A DNA stretch of 6,525 nucleotides from an uncultured Lachnospiraceae bacterium (lineage in GTDB: Bacteria > Bacillota > Clostridia > Lachnospirales > Lachnospiraceae): the NCBI GenBank assembly GCA_947175775.1, contig CAMWNY010000150.1, positions 1 through 6,525 of the forward strand. Direction: 5' to 3'. Under the pieces are notes generated by a model. The model was given only the letters and a program-made list of their open reading frames with translations. It did no database searches and was not told the origin of the DNA. Every line of letters starts with the position of its first letter. Position 1 is the first letter of the stretch. The position numbers and the translations under genes are program-made. Of the stretch, positions 1-5,003 are shown in pieces.

Positions 1-14
1 AACTCTCATGTTAA
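1..14 (-). rRNA. 5' end of a 16S rRNA gene (partial, runs off the left edge)
   Basis: Read on the minus strand the window ends in AACATGAGAGTT. GAGAGTT is how the conserved 16S start (GAGAGTTTGATCCTGGCTCAG) begins, so the gene continues beyond position 1. The identification rests on these few bases plus context: directly upstream lie two tandem strong promoters, an A/T-rich upstream tract and a protein-free, hairpin-rich leader of about 200 bases, which is the usual layout of an rRNA operon. The exact mature 5' end cannot be fixed from sequence and is placed by analogy with other Firmicutes. Confidence 0.7.
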
Positions 15-210
15 AATTTGATTTGGCACCAGTTAAACTGGCTATTTCTCTGCAATTTTCATCGCAAATTTACTTTAAAGGTTTGTCTGTTCTTTTCGAA
101 CATGTTCTCTGAACAATTCTTTTTTAGAATTTTCAGGGTTGCATTACTGTTTATTTGTCAAGGTTCTCAGCTCTGTAAGCTGTTGTTTGCTTGTCCTCGT
201 TCGTGACAGC
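15..210 (-). promoter_or_regulatory. rRNA operon transcribed leader
   Basis: This protein-free stretch lies between the rRNA promoters and the 16S start. Read on the minus strand it has several short perfect hairpins: TGTTC/GAACA around a GAAAA loop, TTC/GAA around an A-rich loop, and CCAGTT/AACTGG close to the 16S start. The segment GAACCTTGACAAATAAACAG resembles the CCTTGAAAACT-type sequence near antitermination and processing signals in Firmicutes rRNA leaders. It therefore probably acts in antitermination or in forming the RNase III processing stem with sequence 3' of 16S. That role is inference. Two short open frames on the opposite strand here are not genes. Confidence 0.6.
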
Positions 211-216
211 TTATTT

Positions 217-246
217 ACTTTACCACATGTTGCCACCAAATGTCAA
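217..246 (-). promoter_or_regulatory. rRNA operon promoter P2
   Basis: On the minus strand a perfect -35 TTGACA (241-246) is followed after 18 bp by TAAAGT (217-222), preceded by TGG to give an extended -10. The 35 bp immediately upstream (about 247-281) are almost all A/T with A- and T-runs, fitting an UP element contacted by the RNA polymerase alpha subunits. It points at the 16S start about 200 bases downstream. Confidence 0.7.
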
Positions 247-275
247 GCACTTTTTAAAAATTTTTATTTCACTGT

Positions 276-303
276 ATTTTACAGCGAAAACCCATACTAT
301 CAA
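276..303 (-). promoter_or_regulatory. rRNA operon promoter P1
   Basis: On the minus strand TTGATA (298-303) and TAAAAT (276-281) are separated by 16 bp, each matching consensus at five of six positions. It lies about 60 bp upstream of the second promoter. Tandem P1-P2 promoters are usual for bacterial rRNA operons and allow growth-rate and stringent control. Confidence 0.6.
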
Positions 304-351
304 AAAAAGAATCTTGATGTTGCTAAGATACTTTTTCCGTGACAGTTTGCC

Positions 352-367
352 ATGACGTTTTCGTCAT
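352..367 (-). other. Perfect 6-bp hairpin between tRNA-Ser and the rRNA promoters
   Basis: ATGACG and CGTCAT are separated by four bases (AAAA on the minus strand). The hairpin lies about 28 bases past the tRNA 3' end. It has no following T-run, so it is not a convincing intrinsic terminator. It could mark processing of the tRNA precursor or have no function. No better terminator is visible between the tRNA and the rRNA promoters. Confidence 0.35.
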
Positions 368-394
368 CACTCATTCATTATTAAAATAAATGAA

Positions 395-482
395 CGGAGA
401 AGAAGGGATTTGAACCCTCGCGCCGGTCACCCGACCTACACCCTTAGCAGGGGCGCCTCTTCAGCCTCTTGAGTACTTCTCC
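395..482 (-). tRNA. tRNA-Ser (anticodon GCU)
   Basis: Decodes AGC/AGU serine codons. On the minus strand the 7-bp acceptor stem GGAGAAG/CTTCTCC closes an 88-nt type II tRNA. The anticodon stem (CGCCC/GGGTG) carries the 7-base loop CTGCTAA with anticodon GCT at 446-448. A long variable arm (about 14-16 bases around GTCGGGTGACCGGC) is the hallmark of tRNA-Ser, followed by the T arm with loop TTCAAAT. The discriminator base is G (395), as expected for serine tRNA. The next bases are TTC, so CCA is not encoded and must be added enzymatically. It has its own promoter upstream and lies just ahead of an rRNA operon. Confidence 0.95.
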
Positions 483-547
483 TCGGTACTGAATTAAATC
501 CTCTACCAATATTTAAATTGTATGCCGTCTCTCTTGACGCAAATATT

Positions 548-576
548 ATTATACCTGTCAGTCTTCTTACTGTCAA
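548..576 (-). promoter_or_regulatory. Consensus promoter of tRNA-Ser
   Basis: On the minus strand a perfect -35 TTGACA (571-576) and a perfect -10 TATAAT (548-553) are separated by the optimal 17 bp. Transcription would begin around 541, giving a precursor leader of roughly 60 bases before the tRNA 5' end at 482. The -35 lies only about 33 bp past the fumB stop. No GC-rich terminator is visible in between, so read-through from the fumarase operon into the tRNA is possible. Confidence 0.85.
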
Positions 577-609
577 CCATTTTTTCAATTATTTTCAGAT
601 TATTTTTTA

Positions 610-1158
610 TTATTCGGTTATTTCCCTTACTGCCGTTTCATAAAGGTTATTTCCTTTGGCATCTATAACTACGATTACGGGGAAATTTTCGACTTCGAGT
701 TTTCGAATTGCTTCTGTGCCCAAATCATCATATGCGACAACTTCAGAGGCAGTAATTGACTTCGAAAGAAGCGCGCCTGCACCGCCTACTGCTGCAAAGT
801 ATACGGCACCGTTTCTAGTAATAGCGTCTACGACAGCGGCACTGCGCTTTCCTTTTCCGATCATGCCCTTTAATCCGAGATCTAAGAGACGCGGCGTGTA
901 CTTGTCCATTCGGCTCGCAGTGGTAGGTCCTGCGCTTCCAATGGGTTTGCCTGCTCTTGCAGGGGAGGGTCCCATGTAATATATAATATTATTTTCTAAT
1001 GAAATAGGAAGGGGGGCATTTTTGTCAAGTGTTTCATTCATTCGCAGGTGTGCAGCGTCTCTTGCCGTGTAAATTGTTCCTGTAATGTACACATAATCGC
1101 CTGCATTTAGACTGAATGCCGTTTCGTTCGAAATGGGTGCTTTAATATGTTTATTCAT
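610..1158 (-). CDS. fumB: Class I fumarate hydratase, beta subunit
   Basis: Beta (C-terminal domain) subunit of the oxygen-sensitive [4Fe-4S] fumarase, which interconverts fumarate and malate in the cytoplasm. It is the swivelling domain that completes the active site on the cluster-bearing alpha subunit. The 182-aa product has the Fe-S hydro-lyase beta-type signatures in order: ARDAAH (about 32-37), the substrate-loop block YMGPSPARAGKPIGSAGPTT followed by ASRMD (61-85), GMIGKG (98-103), AVGGAGAL (123-130) and FPVIVVIDAKGN (159-170). Length is normal for a stand-alone beta subunit. The start is supported by AGAGGT at 1164-1169, five bases before ATG. It is separated from fumA by 257 bp containing a MITE-like element, which is unusual. 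A lone TTGACA (1209-1214) lacks a good -10, so an internal promoter is uncertain. The close paralogue L-tartrate dehydratase beta (ttdB) is the main alternative. Confidence 0.93.
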   Translation of the reverse strand: MNKHIKAPISNETAFSLNAGDYVYITGTIYTARDAAHLRMNETLDKNAPLPISLENNIIYYMGPSPARAGKPIGSAGPTTASRMDKYTPRLLDLGLKGMIGKGKRSAAVVDAITRNGAVYFAAVGGAGALLSKSITASEVVAYDDLGTEAIRKLEVENFPVIVVIDAKGNNLYETAVREITE

Positions 1159-1236
1159 TGTTTACCTCTATACTGCAACTATTTTTTTAATTTACTTTGT
1201 TATTAAATTGTCAACTGAAAACTTTAAATTTTCATT

Positions 1237-1408
1237 CGTTCTAGTAACATTTCAGCCTTCGGCTTCCTGTTACAAGCATCAAGCATCAAGCCATGCGAGA
1301 CCACTTTGTGGCAGCTTGATGCATCTCTTCCACTACGCTGTTTCACGTGGCTTGTAAGCCATAATTTGCAGCAAGTGCAAAGTCCTGGGCTGAACTGTTA
1401 CTCGTTCT
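1237..1408. repeat. Flanking 6-bp direct repeat CGTTCT (putative target-site duplication)
   Basis: CGTTCT occurs at 1237-1242 and 1403-1408, each directly touching an outer end of the inverted-repeat element. Removing the element and one copy restores an uninterrupted A/T-rich fumA-fumB spacer of about 91 bp. The fit of duplication and inverted repeat with no gap is what supports a real insertion rather than a chance palindrome. Confidence 0.7.
1243..1402. mobile_element. MITE-like non-coding element with 15-bp terminal inverted repeats
   Basis: The 160-bp element begins with AGTAACATTTCAGCC (1243-1257) and ends with GGCTGAACTGTTACT (1388-1402), which are reverse complements except at one position. 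The hexamer CGTTCT abuts both ends (1237-1242 and 1403-1408), as expected for target duplication on insertion. Inside are nested inverted pairs: TTACAAGC/GCTTGTAA (1270-1277/1350-1357), GCATCAAGC/GCTTGATGC (1283-1291/1314-1322) and a central CCAC-TTT-GTGG (1301-1311). Side hairpins are AGCC-TTC-GGCT (1254-1264), CCAC/GTGG (1330-1333/1347-1350) and TTTGCA/TGCAAA (1365-1370/1376-1381). No credible ORF lies within, so it would depend on a transposase elsewhere. It ends 13 bases short of the fumA stop and would be transcribed within the fumA-fumB message. The mobile nature is inferred from ends and duplication; family unknown. Confidence 0.75.
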
Positions 1409-1415
1409 TTCATAT

Positions 1416-2258
1416 TTATAATATTCTGACTGTGTGCCGATTTACATGGCAGCATATGTTGACTGCAACGGGCAATCCTGCTATATGGGTAGGATAGGTG
1501 TTAATATTGACTGCCAATGCTGTGGTAGTACCGCCTAATCCGCCCGGACCTATGCCAGTGTGGTTAATTTTGTCAAGCAGTTCTTCTTCCAATTCTTTTA
1601 TATAAGAAATGTCAGAATGCTCATTTATCGGTCGTGTAAGCGCCTTTTTTGCCATAAGGGCACATTTTTCAAAGGTTCCGCCAATTCCAACGCCGACTAC
1701 CATCGGCGGACATGCGTTTGGACCTGCGTCTTTAACTGCCGTGAGAATTACATCTTTTACACCGTCTATGCCATCTGCAGGTTTGAGCATAAATACGCGG
1801 CTCATGTTTTCGCTGCCGAAGCCCTTAGGGGCTACAGTAATTTTTACATGTTCTCCTGCGGTAATTTCATAATGAATAATGGCGGGGGTATTGTCTTTTG
1901 TATTTTCTCGGATTAAAGGATCTTTTACAACGGATTTTCTTAAAAATCCGTCTGTATAGCCTTGCCGCACGCCCTCGTTGATTGCATCCTCAAGAGTTCC
2001 TCCCTCAAAATGAACGTCTTGTCCAATTTCCATAAAAATAACTGCCATTCCGGTGTCCTGGCAAATTGGTATCATGTCGTCGCCTGCAATTTTGAGGTTT
2101 TCCTGTAATTGATTTAGAATTTGTCTGCCCAGCGGGGTTTTTTCATTGTCTGCCGCGTTTTCAAGCGCTTGTTTCATATCAGGGGTCAAATAGTGGTTTG
2201 CCTCTATGCACATTTCTTTGATGATTTGGGTGATTTTGCTAGTATCAATTGTTTTCAT
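1416..2258 (-). CDS. fumA: Class I fumarate hydratase, alpha subunit
   Basis: Cluster-binding subunit of the heteromeric [4Fe-4S] fumarase, catalysing reversible hydration of fumarate to L-malate. The 280-aa product has the alpha-type Fe-S hydro-lyase blocks. ICQDTGMAV carries Cys66, NACPPMVVGVGIGGTFEKC carries Cys183, and the C-terminal VAVNICCHVNRH carries Cys270; these three fit the expected cluster ligands. IGPGGLGGTTTALAV (236-250) is also typical. Length matches stand-alone alpha subunits. ATG at 2256-2258 is preceded by AAGGGA at normal spacing. It lies 18 bp after ybaK, so the two are almost certainly co-transcribed, while fumB follows only after the MITE-like insert. The insert leaves the reading frame intact: the protein ends with the usual short tail (HTVRIL). 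L-tartrate dehydratase alpha (ttdA) is the main alternative. Such enzymes typically serve a partial, often reductive, TCA branch in anaerobes. Confidence 0.94.
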   Translation of the reverse strand: MKTIDTSKITQIIKEMCIEANHYLTPDMKQALENAADNEKTPLGRQILNQLQENLKIAGDDMIPICQDTGMAVIFMEIGQDVHFEGGTLEDAINEGVRQGYTDGFLRKSVVKDPLIRENTKDNTPAIIHYEITAGEHVKITVAPKGFGSENMSRVFMLKPADGIDGVKDVILTAVKDAGPNACPPMVVGVGIGGTFEKCALMAKKALTRPINEHSDISYIKELEEELLDKINHTGIGPGGLGGTTTALAVNINTYPTHIAGLPVAVNICCHVNRHTVRIL

Positions 2259-2276
2259 GTATTTTCCCTTTCATTG

Positions 2277-2762
2277 CTACTTTACAATAATATCTGCAAA
2301 TTCCGCTCCTGCGGCGATTGCCAGGTCTTGAGGAGACAGTTCGATTTGCATGCCGAGTTTTCCGCCGCTTACAATAATTTGGTCTAAACTTTGGGCGGCT
2401 TGTTCGATGCGGGTGGTGTATTGTTTTTTCATACCGATTGCCGTACAGCCGCCGCGGATATATCCGGTGATGGTGTTAATATCTTTTACGTGAATCATTA
2501 CTACGGATTTTTCACTGACGGATTTTGCCGCTTTTTTCATGTCGAGTTCTTCTGCTATGGGGATAACGAAAACGTAATAGTTTTTGCTGGCTCCTTGCGT
2601 GACAAGCGTCTTGTAGACTTTTTCATAAGGAAGGGATAGCATATCGGCTATTTGTATTGCATCTATAAATTCGTCGCATTCGTAGGTGTGCGTGGTGTAT
2701 GGAATTTTTTTCGTTTCCAGTATGCGCATTGCGTTTGTTTTGGTTTCTTTTGACTTTGCCAT
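2277..2762 (-). CDS. ybaK: Cys-tRNA(Pro)/aminoacyl-tRNA deacylase, YbaK/EbsC family
   Basis: Trans-acting editing enzyme of the YbaK family that hydrolyses Cys-tRNA(Pro), formed when prolyl-tRNA synthetase mischarges cysteine. The 161-aa length is typical. Visible family features are IPYTTHTYE (20-28), VYKTLV with the conserved Lys51 (49-54), PIAEELDMKKAAK (68-80), TGYIRGGCTAIG (99-110) and VSGGKLGMQIEL (131-142). ATG at 2760-2762 is preceded by AGGAG (2771-2775) at eight bases. It is first in the ybaK-fumA-fumB unit, with an extended -10 promoter about 40 bp upstream. No functional link between tRNA editing and fumarase is evident, so the pairing is probably simple co-transcription. Exact amino-acid specificity within this superfamily cannot be read from sequence alone. 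Confidence 0.92.
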   Translation of the reverse strand: MAKSKETKTNAMRILETKKIPYTTHTYECDEFIDAIQIADMLSLPYEKVYKTLVTQGASKNYYVFVIPIAEELDMKKAAKSVSEKSVVMIHVKDINTITGYIRGGCTAIGMKKQYTTRIEQAAQSLDQIIVSGGKLGMQIELSPQDLAIAAGAEFADIIVK

Positions 2763-2800
2763 GTGGTGAACTCCTGTTTTTCAAATATGAAATTTATTTG

Positions 2801-2809
2801 ATTATAACA
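2801..2809 (-). promoter_or_regulatory. Extended -10 promoter for ybaK-fumA-fumB
   Basis: TGTTATAAT on the minus strand is a perfect extended -10 (TGn plus TATAAT). No good -35 is found at 16-18 bp, which is acceptable for extended -10 promoters. Transcription would start near 2794, giving a leader of about 30 bases before ATG at 2762. It lies downstream of the chemotaxis gene's terminator, so the operon starts independently. Confidence 0.65.
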
Positions 2810-2985
2810 TGAAGTTTGTGTTTTGTGTATAATTTTCATATTTAGCGGCGGTTTTTATAAAGACTTATAAAAAAGCAAAAGAGTGTGTCATAAGATAAAT
2901 CATGTTAAACCATGAAATATGAGAGGAATTATGATTATAATTTGCGGTTCTAACATGCACGTTGTGGAGTATGATTTTAAACCGT

Positions 2986-3019
2986 AAAAGAAAAAAGGAA
3001 TAAGCTCAGCCTATTCCTT
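2986..3019 (-). terminator. Intrinsic terminator of the chemotaxis receptor gene
   Basis: On the minus strand AAGGAATAGGC and GCTTATTCCTT form an 11-bp stem (one G-T pair) with a three-base TGA loop at 2995-3019. The stem runs into TTTTTTCTTTT (2986-2996). It begins 10 bases after the receptor stop codon. The opposite strand has only a broken T-run, so termination is mainly for minus-strand transcripts. Confidence 0.88.
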
Positions 3020-3029
3020 TCCTATGTTC

Positions 3030-4733
3030 TTATATCCGGTAACTGCTTAAATCCTTATTCATGACAGATACGGCTAAAACTGTTTCCTCCGTTGACTTTT
3101 CGATATTTTTCATGTCCGTGTCAATGGATGACAGCAATTGTGACACATTGGTAATTTCCGCACTGTTTTCCTCGGATATAGCGCTCACAGACTGCATTGC
3201 ATTTTTAATTTGCTCTAAGGATTTCGCATACTGCTGCGTAATCTGCTGAAGTCGCTCCATAGATGAACGAATGGTTTCGGATTTATCCGTAAAATTTTGT
3301 GAGGCATTTCCAAACTTTTTATAGTCCTGTGAAACTTCTTTTTGCAAGAATAACAGCATATGTTCCGCAATCGTGTCAAGCCCCTGAATTGCCTCTACTA
3401 CGCCGTCACTCATTTTGCGGATTTCGTTTGCGGCGTTGTTTGTATCGCCTGCCAGTGCGCCGATTTCCTCCGCAACAATGGAAAATCCTTTTCCTGCGTC
3501 TCCGGCTCTAGCCGCTTCGATAGACGCATTTAGGGCAAGCAGGTTTGTCTGTCCGGAAATGCTCAATATCGCGTCGGAAAGTTCCTTAATCCGAAGTACG
3601 GCATTTGCTTTCTCCTTTTCCTTGTCAAAACGAATGGACATTGCCTCCACGTTTTCTTCTACTCTGTCAGAGGAACTCCTTGCCGTGTCCGTAAGCTCCG
3701 CGGAGGAAACATTAATTTCCTTGAGATCTGTTGTATTGTCTGTTACAATTTTAACAATATCCTGAATATCCTTGTATACAAAGTCTACCTGTTCGCCAAC
3801 GGTCTGTGCGGACAATGCAATCTCCCCTGACGATGAGACCATTGAGTGAATTGTGCCGCTGATAGCGCCGATTCGGGAAACGGAATCGGACACGTGCGTA
3901 TTAATGTCTTCCATTTTCAATTCAATGTTATCAGCTCCGTTCTTTATTTCCCTGACTGTGTTTCCGGTTTTTTGCAAAAGTTTATTTAAACTCATTGCGA
4001 TGATTTCGAGTTCGTCGCCGGAAGTAATGTCCAGCACTTTTGTCAAATCGCCGTCAGAGGATACGACTTCAATAATTTTATCATTGACTTTTTTGAAATT
4101 GCGCTTCATTCGGACTGCCGCAAGCAGCGCCGCGGATACTGCAAAGAAAATGCCTATTGTTACTGCCGCTAACAGGTTGCGGATAAGACTGTTTAATGAA
4201 GTGCGTATGGAAGATGCCTCGTAATCGACGGCAATGATTCCAAGCGCTTTTCCATTATGTAAAATCGGTGCATATCCGCTGTAAAAAGTTCCCCACTCGT
4301 CCGTAAACGCTTCCTTTGTCACGGAAGGCTTACCCTGCATTGCCTCAAACATGGCATCCTGTGCTGTATAATCTTCCGCGTACTCTCCCGGATCTTCGGG
4401 GTCCGTATCTACGACAAACTGAAAATTGTCCGTATCCTTGGGCATTAACGTATATACATAGGTTACGGAATCTCCTGCAAGAAAAAAGCTGAGCGAATTT
4501 TTTACTGTCTCAAGCGCCTTGGCGTCACCCTCCACCGCTGATAAAAAGGTTTCCGCGTCTACATTTTCGGCAGCTATCACTGCGATTTCCATCACATCAT
4601 TCATGCTTTTCTGCCGCAGAAAATTTTCCATAGTGGAATAAGAAACGCAGCCAACGACCAAAGCCACAATCATTACCGCTCCTAAAATAAACAAAAAAAG
4701 CTGTGCTGCAATACTGATTTTTCTTGTCTTCAT
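3030..4733 (-). CDS. Methyl-accepting chemotaxis protein, Cache-HAMP type
   Basis: Membrane chemoreceptor that relays ligand binding through CheW to the CheA kinase and so controls flagellar rotation. In the 567-aa product, TM1 is about residues 11-32. The extracellular sensor spans 33-184, with a Cache-like C-terminal part (YVYTLMPKD, GTFYSGYAPI, GKALGIIAVDYE). TM2 is 185-208, followed by HAMP at about 209-262. The cytoplasmic helical hairpin follows, with a diagnostic tip at 391-428: SISGQTNLLALNAS, EAARAGDAGKGFSIVAEEI. Length and order are normal. The C-terminus (DLSSYRI) has no CheR/CheB-tethering pentapeptide, common in Firmicutes. ATG at 4731-4733 is preceded by AGGAGA at eight bases. 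It has its own terminator, and a direct repeat and hairpins lie upstream. The ligand cannot be predicted. No other che or fla genes are in the window. Confidence 0.95.
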   Translation of the reverse strand: MKTRKISIAAQLFLFILGAVMIVALVVGCVSYSTMENFLRQKSMNDVMEIAVIAAENVDAETFLSAVEGDAKALETVKNSLSFFLAGDSVTYVYTLMPKDTDNFQFVVDTDPEDPGEYAEDYTAQDAMFEAMQGKPSVTKEAFTDEWGTFYSGYAPILHNGKALGIIAVDYEASSIRTSLNSLIRNLLAAVTIGIFFAVSAALLAAVRMKRNFKKVNDKIIEVVSSDGDLTKVLDITSGDELEIIAMSLNKLLQKTGNTVREIKNGADNIELKMEDINTHVSDSVSRIGAISGTIHSMVSSSGEIALSAQTVGEQVDFVYKDIQDIVKIVTDNTTDLKEINVSSAELTDTARSSSDRVEENVEAMSIRFDKEKEKANAVLRIKELSDAILSISGQTNLLALNASIEAARAGDAGKGFSIVAEEIGALAGDTNNAANEIRKMSDGVVEAIQGLDTIAEHMLLFLQKEVSQDYKKFGNASQNFTDKSETIRSSMERLQQITQQYAKSLEQIKNAMQSVSAISEENSAEITNVSQLLSSIDTDMKNIEKSTEETVLAVSVMNKDLSSYRI

Positions 4734-4775
4734 ATTTTGTATCTCCTATATAAAATATGTAATTTAATTCGTATA

Positions 4776-4804
4776 ATTTTAGCACGCGTTTTTACATTTT
4801 AAAA
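4776..4804 (-). promoter_or_regulatory. Candidate weak promoter of the chemotaxis receptor
   Basis: On the minus strand TAAAAT (4776-4781) matches the -10 consensus at five of six positions. The hexamer 17 bp upstream (TTTTAA, 4799-4804) is a poor -35. A weak -35 just downstream of the 4812-4851 direct repeat would suit a promoter needing an activator. This is inference from layout. No convincing sigma-28 (flagellar) promoter was found here. Confidence 0.35.
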
Positions 4805-4811
4805 GCCGTTT

Positions 4812-4851
4812 GGTACCATTTGCATGTTTTAGGGTACCATTTGCATGTTTT
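4812..4851. repeat. Tandem 19-bp perfect direct repeat upstream of the chemotaxis receptor
   Basis: GGTACCATTTGCATGTTTT occurs at 4812-4830 and again at 4833-4851, a period of 21 bp, or two helical turns. Paired direct repeats with this period are typical of sites for dimeric regulators binding one DNA face; LytTR-type response regulators, the usual partners of AgrC-like kinases, bind repeats spaced about this way. The bases do not clearly match a published LytTR consensus known to me. Position about 80-120 bp upstream of the receptor start fits an activator site. Regulator unknown. Confidence 0.6.
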
Positions 4852-4887
4852 TATGTGTTTTTTGATAATTGATTATTTTTAGCAGGT

Positions 4888-4934
4888 AACTTTTGCTTCA
4901 AACGCGGCAGCGCTTCCGCAAAAGTTGGCGGAAG
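4888..4934 (-). other. Two mutually exclusive hairpins in the non-coding stretch before the chemotaxis receptor
   Basis: AACTTTTGC (4888-4896) can pair with GCAAAAGTT (4918-4926). Alternatively CTTCCGC (4913-4919) can pair with GCGGAAG (4928-4934). The two stems overlap at 4918-4926, so only one can form at a time. This is the arrangement of a switch or attenuator, but no T-run follows either stem. It lies downstream of the coiled-coil gene's terminator, and whether it is transcribed is unknown. Chance complementarity in a short stretch is possible. Confidence 0.4.
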
Positions 4935-4942
4935 TTTCTTAA

Positions 4943-4998
4943 TATAAAAAATACCGGAAACCGCCATATCCTGCTGTCGTTTTACGGTATTTTTTATA
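4943..4998 (-). terminator. Long-stem terminator after the coiled-coil gene
   Basis: ATAAAAAATACCG (4944-4956) and CGGTATTTTTTAT (4985-4997) pair perfectly over 13 bp, 14 with the flanking T-A pair, around a loop of 28 bases with partial further pairing. On the minus strand the 3' arm supplies a six-T run. It starts six bases past the stop codon of the preceding gene. The symmetric A/T ends mean it could terminate in both directions. Confidence 0.7.
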
Positions 4999-5003
4999 CT
5001 GTT

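Noticed and set aside
157..162. A third rRNA promoter based on a perfect TTGACA
   Set aside because: No -10-like hexamer is present at 16-19 bp. The surrounding CCTTGACAAATAAACAG fits an rRNA leader element better.
18..342. Two short plus-strand frames (62 and 67 aa) near the left edge
   Set aside because: They lie antisense to the rRNA promoter and leader region, have no good ribosome binding site and show a compositionally random protein.
656..979. 107-aa plus-strand frame opposite fumB
   Set aside because: The minus strand carries unmistakable fumarase beta motifs throughout; the plus frame has no family features.
1209..1214. Internal fumB promoter based on TTGACA
   Set aside because: The best -10 at acceptable spacing is ATTAAA or TTAAAA, too weak to call; it is left as a possibility only.
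2919..2987. Plus-strand micro-ORF of 18-22 codons
   Set aside because: Start choice is ambiguous, ribosome binding site spacing is poor and there is no recognisable peptide type, so it is not supported as a gene.
3853..4224. 123-aa plus-strand frame opposite the chemoreceptor
   Set aside because: Antisense of the TM2-HAMP region. Its apparent hydrophobic stretch mirrors the real coding strand.
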